This document shows, piece by piece, positions 6,428-14,712 of a stretch of 30,164 nt of DNA. Source of the stretch: Candidatus Gastranaerophilales bacterium (GTDB lineage: Bacteria > Cyanobacteriota > Vampirovibrionia > Gastranaerophilales > Gastranaerophilaceae). Both the position numbers and the translations under genes were made by a program. The stretch covers positions 1 to 30,164 of the forward strand of contig CALVAU010000018.1 in NCBI GenBank assembly GCA_944325615.1. Direction: 5' to 3'. The notes under the pieces were generated by a model, which searched no databases, was not told where the DNA came from, and worked only from the letters and a program-made list of their open reading frames with translations. Position 1 is the first letter of the stretch; the number at the start of each line of letters is the position of its first letter.

Positions 6428-8965
6428 ATGTCAGATGGAATACAAGAAGTGAAAGAGCAAGTATCTGCTGCTACAGAAGAAAAAATTGAAGTCGTAGATC
6501 TTCCGGATAATAATGAAGCTATCGAGACAAAAACAAGTGCCAGCTATGATGCAAGCAACATCAGAGTATTGGAAGGCTTAGAAGCTGTCAGAATGAGACC
6601 GGGTATGTATATCGGTTCTACTTCTCAAAGAGGTCTTCACCACTGCATATATGAAATCGTTGATAACTCAATCGATGAATCTCTTGCGGGTTTTTGTACA
6701 GATATTCATGTAACTGTAAATAAAGATAACAGCGTTACCGTAGAAGATAACGGGCGTGGTATTCCAGTCGATATCAAACCGGAAACAGGAAAATCTGCAT
6801 TAGAAATCGTTCATACAGTACTTCACGCAGGCGGAAAGTTTGGTGATGGCGGATATAAAGTTTCAGGCGGATTGCACGGTGTAGGTGCATCAGTTGTAAA
6901 CGCACTATCTGAAAAATATAAAGTCGAAGTATCCCGTCAAGGTTTCGTATGGAGACAAGAATATATGAGAGGGGAACCTCTTACTCCCGTAGAAAAGGGT
7001 GAAGCTACGGATAAGACCGGAACCAGAACAACATTTTGGCCGGATCCTGAAATTTTTACAGAAACAACAGAAATTGATTGTGATGTAATCGCTACAAGAT
7101 TGCGTGAAATGGCATTTTTGAATAAAGGTTTAAAAATCATATTCACAAACGCTCACACCGATGAAACTGAAACTTTCCACTATGAAGGTGGAATTGGCAG
7201 TTACGTTGAATTTTTAAATAAAAATAAAACAGTACTTCATGACAAACCAATCTACATAGACAAAGTTGTTGATAATATGCAGGTAGAAGTTGCAATGCAA
7301 TATACAGATGCTTATAATGAAAGCGTTTTATCTTTTGCAAACAACATCAACACACATTCAGGCGGTACGCACTTGACAGGTTTCAGAAACTCTATCACTC
7401 GTGTACTAAACGACTATGCAAGAAAAAATAACATTTTAAAAGATTCTGACCAAAACCTATCAGGTGAAGACGTAAGAGAAGGACTTACTGCAATCGTATC
7501 AGTAAAAATTCCAAACCCTGAATTTGAAGGCCAAACAAAAGAAAAACTAGGTTCTCAAGAAGCAATGGGGGCAGTACAAGATGCTGTAAGGGATAAATTG
7601 CAAGAATGGCTTGAATTTAATCCAAAAATCGCAAAAATGATTTTAGAAAAAACTCTTCAAGCACAACGAGCAAGAGAAGCTGCAAGAAAAGCAAGAGAAT
7701 TAACAAGAAGAAAGACCGTTCTTGAAAATTCAACATTACCAGGGAAACTTGCAGACTGCTCAAATAGAGAACCTGAAAAATGCGAAATATATATCGTTGA
7801 GGGAGATTCAGCTGGTGGATCTGCAAAACAAGGCAGAAACAGAATGTTCCAAGCAATTTTACCATTAAGAGGTAAAATTCTTAACGTAGAAAAAGCAAGA
7901 TTAGACAAAATTTACGGCAACAATGAAATTCAATCAATGGTGCAGGCTTTTGGTATCAACATAAGCAAAAACGAAGAAGAAGTTGACCTTGAAAAGCTAC
8001 GTTACCACAAAATTATTATTATGACCGATGCCGACGTTGACGGAGCTCACATCAGGACATTGCTTTTGACATTCTTCTTCAGATACGCAAAACCACTGAT
8101 TGACAATGGTTATGTATATATCGCACAACCTCCACTTTATAAAATAACAACAGGCAAAACTTCTGAATACTTATTTAATGAACACGCTCTTGATAAGATG
8201 TTGAAAGAACGCGGAATTAAAAACTTAAGTCTTTCAGATAAGACTAAATCAAAAGTAAAAACAGGCGATGAGTTGTTAGAATTAATCAAAAACATGTCAA
8301 CTTTCTACAATTCATATAACAACCCGATTTTGAATATGTTCCCTGCGGTAGTTTTAAGAGGTCTTGTTCGTGCAAACATTCAAGCTGAAGACTTTGACAA
8401 TCAAGAGCGTATGAATGAAGTTTGCGAATACTTGAATAACTATCTTCAAGACCACGCTAAAAACTACAATATAGCAGAAGCTGAAAATTATAAAGTATCA
8501 GTTAAATACAATCCTGAAAATGCTAAATATTCACTACAATTGAATTTGAATGAAGAAGAACACGTGATAATTAACCAAAGCATTATCAAAAGTAGTGAAT
8601 TTAAACGTTTGAGAACTTCTTACCCATTAATTAGAGACTTCTTAATCGAAGAAGAAGATAAATTGATACTTGAGACTGATACAGAACAGTATGACATCAC
8701 ATCATTTGATAAATTGCAAAAAATAATTGACGACAGAGGCCAAAAAGGTTTGACAATCCAACGTTTCAAAGGGTTAGGCGAAATGATGCCTCAACAACTT
8801 TGGGAAACAACAATGGACCCTGCAACCAGAACTCTATTAAAAGTTAATATAGAAGATGCGATGATGTGTGATCAACTGTTTGATATATTGATGGGTGATA
8901 AGGTCGATCCTAGAAGAAACTTTATCGAAGCTAACGCGGTATATGCTACTAACATTGATACATAA
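6428..8965 (+). CDS. gyrB: DNA gyrase subunit B
   Basis: ATPase subunit of DNA gyrase, which introduces negative supercoils together with GyrA (not in the window). At 845 residues it is slightly longer than usual because of an acidic N-terminal extension of about 40 residues before YDASNIRVLEGLEAVRMRPG. Visible motifs are the GHKL ATP site (EIVDNSIDE, DNGRGIPV, GGLHGVGASVVNALS), the TOPRIM domain (EGDSAGG, and DADVDGAHIRTLLLTF with its metal-binding aspartates), and the C-terminal QRFKGLGEMMPQQLWETTMDP typical of GyrB rather than ParE. It appears monocistronic, with its own promoter and a bidirectional terminator. GyrB rather than ParE is favoured by the C-terminus; certainty is high. Confidence 0.96.
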   Translation: MSDGIQEVKEQVSAATEEKIEVVDLPDNNEAIETKTSASYDASNIRVLEGLEAVRMRPGMYIGSTSQRGLHHCIYEIVDNSIDESLAGFCTDIHVTVNKDNSVTVEDNGRGIPVDIKPETGKSALEIVHTVLHAGGKFGDGGYKVSGGLHGVGASVVNALSEKYKVEVSRQGFVWRQEYMRGEPLTPVEKGEATDKTGTRTTFWPDPEIFTETTEIDCDVIATRLREMAFLNKGLKIIFTNAHTDETETFHYEGGIGSYVEFLNKNKTVLHDKPIYIDKVVDNMQVEVAMQYTDAYNESVLSFANNINTHSGGTHLTGFRNSITRVLNDYARKNNILKDSDQNLSGEDVREGLTAIVSVKIPNPEFEGQTKEKLGSQEAMGAVQDAVRDKLQEWLEFNPKIAKMILEKTLQAQRAREAARKARELTRRKTVLENSTLPGKLADCSNREPEKCEIYIVEGDSAGGSAKQGRNRMFQAILPLRGKILNVEKARLDKIYGNNEIQSMVQAFGINISKNEEEVDLEKLRYHKIIIMTDADVDGAHIRTLLLTFFFRYAKPLIDNGYVYIAQPPLYKITTGKTSEYLFNEHALDKMLKERGIKNLSLSDKTKSKVKTGDELLELIKNMSTFYNSYNNPILNMFPAVVLRGLVRANIQAEDFDNQERMNEVCEYLNNYLQDHAKNYNIAEAENYKVSVKYNPENAKYSLQLNLNEEEHVIINQSIIKSSEFKRLRTSYPLIRDFLIEEEDKLILETDTEQYDITSFDKLQKIIDDRGQKGLTIQRFKGLGEMMPQQLWETTMDPATRTLLKVNIEDAMMCDQLFDILMGDKVDPRRNFIEANAVYATNIDT

Positions 8966-8966
8966 C

Positions 8967-8994
8967 AAAAAAGCTCTCTTATGAGAGCTTTTTT
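8967..8994. terminator. Bidirectional terminator between gyrB and the prepilin gene
   Basis: AAAAAAGCTCTC and GAGAGCTTTTTT form a perfect 12-bp stem with a TTAT loop. The A and T runs serve both the + strand gyrB and the convergent - strand prepilin gene. Confidence 0.92.
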
Positions 8995-9010
8995 GTTTAA
9001 CACATTTTAA

Positions 9011-9866
9011 TTAATTATACATATTTTTTATCATATTTTCTGTGGACATCCCCCCTTTTTCCGGAGTCATGCAAGATGATTTTATTAGTTGTAAAGGTTG
9101 AGAATCATTCGATGTTACAACAAAAGAAAATAAATCATACCCCCACTTATTAGGCTCTTTTTTACCATTTATATCAATTGCAAATATTGGTATAGTTTTG
9201 CTGTTCCCATATAAAACTACAATAATTCCATTTTTTAAAACATATACTGTATTTTGATTCAATATAGCATCTTTCTTAAACCATGGACAAGAACCTGAAA
9301 GAGCTTCCATTTTCTCATCCGATAAGTCTGGATTATTGATTTGTTGGACAGTATCATACCCTTCATATTCCGGAATACATCCCTTTGCAAAAGCATTACC
9401 ATTGCAAATTGTAATTATTTCTACATTTGAAAAAAATGTATCAAAAAAGAATTTACAAGTAGGCCCATTCATTCTGCCATTATAATCTGATGGTAAAGGG
9501 CTTCCATCAGGAAGTCTATGAGTTCCAGCAATACAAGCCCCATACTGATCTTTATCACATTCAAAAGCTGGATAAGGTTTTACATTCCAATAATAACAAT
9601 CTGGTTTATAACCTAAATCTGATTCTACCCTTAAAATAAGTTGTGAAAATAATGAATATGCAGCTTTAAATTGATTTTGCAAAACCTTCTTTTGATAATA
9701 GCCGAGCAATGCTGGTAAAGTTATTGCTGCAACTATCCCGATTATCCCTAGTGTAATTAAAACTTCCGCTAACGTAAATCCAAAATTTTTCTTTATAAAC
9801 CTTTCAGGAACATTATTCTCGGTTGCCCCCCCCCCCCTGAAAGTCAGTCATAGCAAGCTTTTTCAT
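9011..9866 (-). CDS. Type IV pilin/pseudopilin-like protein, out of frame at a G tract
   Basis: A secreted or surface pilin-like subunit. The full gene should start at ATG 9866, which has a strong GGAGG (9874-9878) 7 bases upstream. In the given sequence this frame reads MKKLAMTDFQGGGGNRE and stops at 9815-9813. Downstream of the G tract another frame runs on with NFGFTLAEVLITLGIIGIVAAI. This is a class III signal with the G|F cleavage site, a glutamate at +5, and a hydrophobic helix that continues into the 232 codons down to 9011. Eleven or fourteen Gs instead of twelve would join the two parts. The C-terminal part is cysteine-containing and has a DINGKKEPNKWGYDLFSF segment. This is either a phase-variable gene caught 'off', a recent mutation, or a homopolymer read error. 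Confidence 0.85.
9826..9837 (-). repeat. Homopolymer of 12 G (C on + strand) inside the prepilin leader
   Basis: Twelve consecutive C on the + strand, in an otherwise AT-rich region, lie 10 codons into the prepilin gene. Such mononucleotide tracts slip readily during replication. The length here shifts the frame by one base relative to the downstream coding part. Confidence 0.95.
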
Positions 9867-10049
9867 ACTTTATCCTCCGTTTACTCAACAATAATAATTA
9901 TATTAAATTTCTCAAAGTTTTTCAAGCATTGAAATAATAGTATTCTTGTAGTAAAATTATTGAGTATTGGAAAACTTTATAGAAAAGAGATTATTATGAG
10001 TATTACTGAAAATAAAACAGAATTTAAAAATTTAGAAAAGAGCACAATT

Positions 10050-10712
10050 ATGAAAAAAGAATTGATTTTCTTAGGACCTCCGGCTTGCGGAAAAGGAACT
10101 CAGACAACAAAATTAGCTGAATTTCTTAACCTTCCGCACGTAGATACAGGATCTCTTTTGAGAGCAGAAATTAAAAACCAAACACCTGATGGCGTTGTCG
10201 CTAAATCATTCATAGACAAAGGTCAATTAGTACCTGTTGATTTGGTTGCAAAAATTATTAAAAACAGACTTTCTCAAGATGATTGCAGAGATGGCTATAT
10301 TCTAGACGGGTATCCAAGAAGCGTTGAGCAAGCTGATAAATTAGATGTAATTAACAATGAAATTAACAGCAAAAGAGATGTTGAAGTTGATTTTAAAGCT
10401 ATTTACTTTGATATCGATACAAACGTGCTTGTTGAAAGAATTGTAAACAGAAGATCTTGCCCTGTTTGCGGCGAAATTTACAACTTAGCATTCAAAGCTC
10501 CGAAAAAAGACGGTGTTTGTGATAAATGCGGTACTGAATTAGTTCAAAGAAAAGACGATACAAGAGAAGTCGCTCAAGCAAGATTTGATACATATTTCAA
10601 TGAAACAGCGCCTTTAATTGAATACTACAAAAACAAAGGTACTTTAAAAACTATTGATGCGAACGGATCAATAGACGAAGTATGGGAAAGACTTTTAGAA
10701 GTAATTAAGTAA
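10050..10712 (+). CDS. adk: Adenylate kinase (zinc-type LID)
   Basis: Interconverts ATP+AMP and 2 ADP in the cytoplasm. The P-loop GPPACGKGTQ lies at the N-terminus, with DTGSLLRAEI (AMP site), DGYPRSVEQA and RRSCPVCGE...CDKCGT. The last is a four-cysteine LID that binds a structural zinc. The C-terminal RKDDTREVAQARFDTY completes the family. ATG 10050 aligns with the usual N-terminus (MKKELIFLGPP, 220 residues). Two longer in-frame starts exist, ATG 9996 and TTG 9960. The sequence TAGAAAAGAG precedes both ATGs at equal distance (9980-9989 and 10033-10042), so a form 18 residues longer may also be made. It is followed closely by map, a common pairing. Confidence 0.95.
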   Translation: MKKELIFLGPPACGKGTQTTKLAEFLNLPHVDTGSLLRAEIKNQTPDGVVAKSFIDKGQLVPVDLVAKIIKNRLSQDDCRDGYILDGYPRSVEQADKLDVINNEINSKRDVEVDFKAIYFDIDTNVLVERIVNRRSCPVCGEIYNLAFKAPKKDGVCDKCGTELVQRKDDTREVAQARFDTYFNETAPLIEYYKNKGTLKTIDANGSIDEVWERLLEVIK

Positions 10713-10723
10713 AAAAGAAAGGA

Positions 10724-10752
10724 GCCAAGCAATTTTATAAAAATTGCTTGGC
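10724..10752 (+). promoter_or_regulatory. 13-bp hairpin between the map Shine-Dalgarno and its start codon
   Basis: GCCAAGCAATTTT (10724-10736) and AAAATTGCTTGGC (10740-10752) are perfectly complementary around a 3-base ATA loop. GAAAGGAG (10717-10724) abuts the 5' side. ATG 10763 lies 10 bases after the 3' side and has no nearer ribosome-binding site. Folding would give a normal spacing. No T-run follows, so it is not a typical terminator. Confidence 0.7.
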
Positions 10753-10762
10753 TATATTAGTT

Positions 10763-11515
10763 ATGATTCATAAAAAATCAAGAGACGAAATAAAAAGAAT
10801 GCGTCATGCTGGACATATTGTTGCTTTAGTTCATCAAAAAATGAAAGAGGTAATAGAACCTGGCATTAGCACCAAAGAATTGGACAATATCGCATATCAC
10901 ATAATTAAAGAAAACAAAGCTATTCCGACATTTTTAGGATATGCAGGATTTCCAGCTTCAATTTGTGCATCAATAAATGAACAAGTTGTACATGGAATTC
11001 CAAATGAAAACATCAAAGTAAAAGAAGGCGATATAATCTCTATTGATGTAGGTGCAACGTATGGTGGAATGGTCGGCGATGGAGCTTGGACATACCCTGT
11101 CGGTAAAATAGATTCAGAGCTTCAAAGACTTTTACGTACAACAGAAGAAGCACTTTTTGAAGGCATAAAACAAATGCGAGAAGGAAACGTCCTTGATGAT
11201 GTATCAAAAGCTATAGAACGAGTTGCAGTGAGAGAAAAACTCGGTATAGTACGTCAATACGGTGGTCATGGTGTAGGGCATGAAATGCATGAAGAACCAT
11301 TCCTTTTCAATTACAGCGTGGGAAACCATACACCACTAAAACAAGGTTATGCAATTGCAATTGAACCTATGCTTAACTTAGGCGGAGATGATGTTGTTGT
11401 CGCAGATGATGAATGGACTGTATCGACAACTGATAAAAAACCTTCTGCACACTTTGAGCACACCGTATTAGTAACTGAAGATGAACCGTTAATTATTACT
11501 AAACTTATGGCATAA
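10763..11515 (+). CDS. map: Methionine aminopeptidase, type I
   Basis: Removes the initiator methionine from nascent proteins. From ATG 10763 it has 250 residues, the usual length of the short type Ia enzyme. The five metal ligands are visible: D in SIDVGATYGG, D in GDGAW, H in GGHGVGHEMHEEP, E in AIEPML and E in FEHTVLVT. The N-terminal IHKKSRDEIKRMRHAG aligns with the family. A TTG at 10748 is in frame but lies inside a perfect hairpin and adds five non-conserved residues. The gene starts 50 bases after adk and probably shares its transcript. Its only good Shine-Dalgarno lies on the far side of the hairpin. Confidence 0.95.
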   Translation: MIHKKSRDEIKRMRHAGHIVALVHQKMKEVIEPGISTKELDNIAYHIIKENKAIPTFLGYAGFPASICASINEQVVHGIPNENIKVKEGDIISIDVGATYGGMVGDGAWTYPVGKIDSELQRLLRTTEEALFEGIKQMREGNVLDDVSKAIERVAVREKLGIVRQYGGHGVGHEMHEEPFLFNYSVGNHTPLKQGYAIAIEPMLNLGGDDVVVADDEWTVSTTDKKPSAHFEHTVLVTEDEPLIITKLMA

Positions 11516-11568
11516 TTTCATTTTGATTTCAAACTTAATCTGAGACATAACACGGGAGAGAATAATTA

Positions 11569-12207
11569 ATGAAATATTATATAGGTCTGTCACTTGCAGC
11601 AACATCAAGCGTAGATACAGGCGTCGCTATCTTGGACGAGTTTAATAATATAATATTTGTTGACAAATTATACAAAATGAACGATATAATATTTTTCTTT
11701 GACAATTACTCCTCAATAAAAGATAGCGAAATTTGTATATCTCTTGCTTGGGATAGAACAATGTTGAATGGTAAATGGAGAATTCTCTCAAAACCATATC
11801 AAATGGTTGCAACAAACCCGCATATGCCAAATCAAGACAATTGGACTCAAAGATTTACTACAAGAGGCTCTGAATATTTTAAATCACTAACAGAAAAAGG
11901 TGCAAATGTAAGCAGATTTGAATTATATCTTACAAGGCAGAGTCTGCATTTAAATTCTTGCTACAAAGAACGATCTCCTGCTGATTGCAAATTTTTGCAA
12001 CAAGCACTTAAAAACGAATGGGGATTTGAAGATATTCCTGTAAATATGATGCCTATGTCACAATTGGAAGCAATTGTCGGGGCAATATTAGCTAAAGAAA
12101 ATTACAAAAATCCGTCAAATATCAAACAAATATCAAGCTTTAGAGATTTTCCTGTAATTGATGTCATAAAAAATCCCAAAAACCTATTTGAAATCGGAAT
12201 TCAATAA
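11569..12207 (+). CDS. DUF429-like RNase H-fold protein, possibly inactive
   Basis: A 212-residue cytoplasmic protein. The opening YIGLSLAATSSVDTGVAILDE matches the first strands of the RNase H-like fold seen in DUF429 proteins, and CYKERSPADCKFLQQAL plus SQLEAIVGAILA match later parts of that family pattern. Family members usually have an aspartate in the first strand (GIDLA); here it is a serine. The later acidic DA in the last helix is E-A. Nuclease activity is therefore doubtful, and no substrate is known. GGGAGAG lies 8 bases before ATG 11569. It is 53 bases after map on the same strand and may be cotranscribed. It ends exactly where the convergent gene ends. Confidence 0.6.
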   Translation: MKYYIGLSLAATSSVDTGVAILDEFNNIIFVDKLYKMNDIIFFFDNYSSIKDSEICISLAWDRTMLNGKWRILSKPYQMVATNPHMPNQDNWTQRFTTRGSEYFKSLTEKGANVSRFELYLTRQSLHLNSCYKERSPADCKFLQQALKNEWGFEDIPVNMMPMSQLEAIVGAILAKENYKNPSNIKQISSFRDFPVIDVIKNPKNLFEIGIQ

Positions 12208-12732
12208 CTATTCTTTATCTCTTGTAGCGATGAGACTCAATGAAGCACCCAATAGTGCGCCTATTCCCATTCCCCACTTAAATCCGTTCCATTTGATTGT
12301 GCTCATTGCCTTTGATGTTATAGGATCCATTAAACTTTCATCCTTTTTAAAGTTTTTAAAATTATCAGCAAACTCTTTTTTTAATGTTGTTACTTTAAAC
12401 TTGTCTGTTACAGAATCCTTTAATTCTTTACATTTAATTGCAATATCAGAAATATTTTCATTTACACCCATTTCAGTCAAGAAAATTTTTGACTCGTTTG
12501 AGAGTTTATTTTTAGAAATTTCATCAGCAACTGCCTGCAAAGTTTTTATATCCTTTTCTGCATTTCTTTTTGTTACTCGAAATGCAGTATTTACAAAAGT
12601 ATCTTTACCGACAGGCAAATAATAACAAGTCATACCTAAAAGACCACCCAATATTGTAGCTCCAACCCTTTTGGATCTCGGTGATACTTGGTTTGGTGAT
12701 GCATAACTCATAGTTGAATCAATATATGGCAT
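12208..12732 (-). CDS. Hypothetical protein with two glycine-rich membrane segments
   Basis: A 174-residue protein of unknown function. A glycine-rich hydrophobic stretch near the N-terminus (VGATILGGLLGMTCYYLPVG, about 23-42) and another at the C-terminus (WGMGIGALLGASLSLIA, about 153-169) flank a lysine-rich helical middle. The two segments look like glycine-zipper membrane helices, so both ends may lie in the membrane with the middle looped out. No motif gives an activity. It starts 58 bases after tmk on the same strand and could be cotranscribed. Its stop codon abuts the stop of the convergent DUF429-like gene, with no room for a terminator between them. Confidence 0.7.
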   Translation of the reverse strand: MPYIDSTMSYASPNQVSPRSKRVGATILGGLLGMTCYYLPVGKDTFVNTAFRVTKRNAEKDIKTLQAVADEISKNKLSNESKIFLTEMGVNENISDIAIKCKELKDSVTDKFKVTTLKKEFADNFKNFKKDESLMDPITSKAMSTIKWNGFKWGMGIGALLGASLSLIATRDKE

Positions 12733-12790
12733 AGAATACCTCTTTTAGCTTCTATGGTTTAAAATCACGTCAAAAAATTTTTTGCTATTT

Positions 12791-13405
12791 TTATAAATAT
12801 TTTTTTACAATTTCTAAAAGTTCTTCAAAAACCTTTTCAATAGGCTGGACAGAATTTATAACCTTAATTCTCTCAGGCTCCTCTTTTGCTATTTTCAAAT
12901 AACCATCTCTGACTCTATTATGAAAGTCAACGCCTGCACTTTCCATCCTATCTTTATCTTTGCCGACTCGCTGCATAGAAGTTTCTACATCTATATCAAA
13001 AACAATCGTTAAATCGGGCTTTTTAAAATTTGTAGCCAAACTATTTAACATTTTTATTCTATCAATATCAAGTCCTCTACCATACCCTTGATAAGCGACA
13101 GTCGAATCTATATGACGATCACAAAGTACAATTTTTCCTGCTGCAACCGCTGGATTTACAATTATATCAATATTTTGCGCTCTATCAGCCAGAAATAGAA
13201 AAGACTCACAACGATCTGATACGACACCGTCATAATTCAATAAAATTTCTCTGACTTTTTCACCTAATCCTTTTGCTCCAGGTTCTCTTGTCAATATTAC
13301 ATCGTAACCTTCTTTTTCAAGATAATCCTTCAACAAGTTAATTTGAGTAGTTTTTCCGCAACCGTCTGCCCCCTCAAATGTTATAAACAAACCTCTATCT
13401 CTCAT
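12791..13405 (-). CDS. tmk: Thymidylate kinase
   Basis: Phosphorylates dTMP to dTDP. The 204 residues are typical. The P-loop is FEGADGCGKTT (residues about 9-19), and TREPGAKGLGEKVREILL is the dTMP-binding segment. CDRHIDSTVAYQGYGRGL is the DR(Y/H) motif, with histidine in place of the common tyrosine. FDIDVETSMQRVGK..DRMES covers the LID region. The start at 13405 matches the family N-terminus. Upstream, a terminator belonging to rplA separates it from the ribosomal genes, so it has its own promoter or relies on readthrough. Confidence 0.95.
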   Translation of the reverse strand: MRDRGLFITFEGADGCGKTTQINLLKDYLEKEGYDVILTREPGAKGLGEKVREILLNYDGVVSDRCESFLFLADRAQNIDIIVNPAVAAGKIVLCDRHIDSTVAYQGYGRGLDIDRIKMLNSLATNFKKPDLTIVFDIDVETSMQRVGKDKDRMESAGVDFHNRVRDGYLKIAKEEPERIKVINSVQPIEKVFEELLEIVKKYL

Positions 13406-13435
13406 AAGTCTCTCCTATAAGATATATTTTAACAC

Positions 13436-13468
13436 AAAAAAGGCACCTCTTATCGAGATGCCTTTTTT
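13436..13468 (-). terminator. Terminator of the rplK-rplA transcript
   Basis: On the minus strand GGCATCTC pairs with GAGGTGCC (one G-U pair) around a GATAA loop, flanked by A6 and T6 runs. It lies directly after the rplA stop codon. Its presence shows that the transcript ends at rplA and does not continue into rplJ-rplL as in many bacteria. Confidence 0.9.
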
Positions 13469-13484
13469 ATTTTAAAAAAAACTA

Positions 13485-14210
13485 TTATGATACAAGTTCT
13501 TTAACTTCAGCTGCAAAGTTTTTTGGATCCAATTTGATTCCAGGTCCCATTGTGGTTGATAGGTAAACTGATTTTACAAAAGTACCTTTTGCTGAAGATG
13601 GTTTTGCTCTTAAAACTGCATCTGCAAGAGTTGCATAGTTTTTAATCAAGTCTTCTTCAACAAATTGAACTTTTCCGATAGGACAGTGGATCATACCTTG
13701 TTTGTCTGCACGGAATTCAACTTTACCAGCTTTAGCATCTTTAACAGCTTTTGCTACATCCATTGTAACTGTACCTGTTTTTGGGTTTGGCATTAAGCCT
13801 TTAGGTCCTAATACACGACCTAATTTACCTAACATACCCATACAATCAGGTGTTGCAATCAATGTATCAAATTCAAACCAGCCGTCAGAAATTTTATCAA
13901 TGATTTCTTCTGCTCCTGCGTAATCAGCACCTGCTTCTTTTGCTTCAGTTGCTTTAGCACCTTTAGCGATTACACAAACTCTAACTGTTTTACCCAAACC
14001 TGCAGGTAATACAACAGTTGATCTGATTTGTTGGTCAGCTTGACGAACATCAATACCTAATCTCATGTGGCATTCTACTGTTTCGTTAAATTTAGCTAAT
14101 TCTTTTGATATTTCTTGTAGTTTTTTAATTGCATTTACTGCTGTTGAAGGTTGTTCAAACCCTTCTAGCATTTCCTGCATTTTCTTTTGTTTTTTAGTTA
14201 ATTTTGACAT
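13485..14210 (-). CDS. rplA: 50S ribosomal protein L1
   Basis: Forms the L1 stalk, which handles exit of deacylated tRNA; in many bacteria L1 also represses its own mRNA. The 241 residues are close to the usual 230-235. Visible landmarks are TVVLPAGLGKTVRVCVI, GADYAGAEEIIDKI, the core MGMLGKLGRVLGPKGLMPNPK, GTVTMDVAKAVKDAKAGKVEFR, and the C-terminal STTMGPGIKLD. AAAGGAT lies 9 bases before ATG 14210. It follows rplK by 60 bases, and that gap carries a structured leader element nearly identical in plan to the one before rplK. It is followed by a terminator. Confidence 0.97.
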   Translation of the reverse strand: MSKLTKKQKKMQEMLEGFEQPSTAVNAIKKLQEISKELAKFNETVECHMRLGIDVRQADQQIRSTVVLPAGLGKTVRVCVIAKGAKATEAKEAGADYAGAEEIIDKISDGWFEFDTLIATPDCMGMLGKLGRVLGPKGLMPNPKTGTVTMDVAKAVKDAKAGKVEFRADKQGMIHCPIGKVQFVEEDLIKNYATLADAVLRAKPSSAKGTFVKSVYLSTTMGPGIKLDPKNFAAEVKELVS

Positions 14211-14226
14211 TTTCTTTTATCCTTTC

Positions 14227-14268
14227 GTGGTAATAACGGATTTTGCAATATTTGCAAAACTCCTTCCA
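14227..14268 (-). promoter_or_regulatory. Putative L1-binding leader element before rplA
   Basis: On the minus strand the order is TGGAAGGA, a hairpin (TTTTGCAA/TTGCAAAA), then CCGTTATTACCAC and the ribosome-binding site. TGG can pair with CCA, and GG with CC, around an asymmetric internal loop. The same arrangement, with a different hairpin sequence, precedes rplK. This is consistent with an L1 autoregulatory site; the protein partner is inferred. Confidence 0.6.
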
Positions 14269-14270
14269 TC

Positions 14271-14699
14271 CTAACCTTCCTTAACTGTTACACCCATTGC
14301 ACGGCAAGAACCTTTAATCATTTTTACCGCTGCTTCTAATGTTGTAGCATTTAAGTCATTCATTTTCATTTTTGCAATTTCTTCAAGTTGTGCTTGAGTA
14401 ATTTCTGCAACTTTATCCTTGTTTGGTGCTGCTGAACCTTTTGACAAGTTTAAAGCTTTTTTAATTAATACAGGAGCCGGAGGTGATTTTGTAACGAAAG
14501 TGAAACTTCTGTCTTCATATACATCAATTACAACCGGAATAATATATCCTGCTTGAGATTCTGTCTTAGCATTGAATTGCTTACAGAAATCCATGATGTT
14601 TACACCGTGCTGACCTAGTGCCGGACCTACCGGAGGTGACGGATTTGCTTTTCCAGCTTCGATTTGAAGCTTAATTTTTCCTACTACTTTTTTTGCCAT
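14271..14699 (-). CDS. rplK: 50S ribosomal protein L11
   Basis: Binds the GTPase-associated centre of 23S rRNA. From ATG 14699 the protein has 142 residues, the canonical length, starting MAKKVVGKIKLQIEAGKANP. Further landmarks are PPVGPALGQHGVNIMDFCKQFN, the hinge region KSPPAPVLIKKA, and the C-terminal GSCRAMGVTVKEG. An upstream in-frame start at 14732 is rejected, because AGGAG lies 8 bases before 14699 and the extension falls in the leader element. It sits between nusG and rplA, as in most bacteria. Confidence 0.97.
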   Translation of the reverse strand: MAKKVVGKIKLQIEAGKANPSPPVGPALGQHGVNIMDFCKQFNAKTESQAGYIIPVVIDVYEDRSFTFVTKSPPAPVLIKKALNLSKGSAAPNKDKVAEITQAQLEEIAKMKMNDLNATTLEAAVKMIKGSCRAMGVTVKEG

Positions 14700-14712
14700 T
14701 TTTTTCTCCTTT

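Noticed and set aside
12188..12622. 144-codon + strand ORF overlapping the gene at 12208-12732
   Set aside because: It would be antisense to a protein with plausible membrane segments and would overlap the end of the DUF429-like gene; composition is typical of a reverse-strand shadow.
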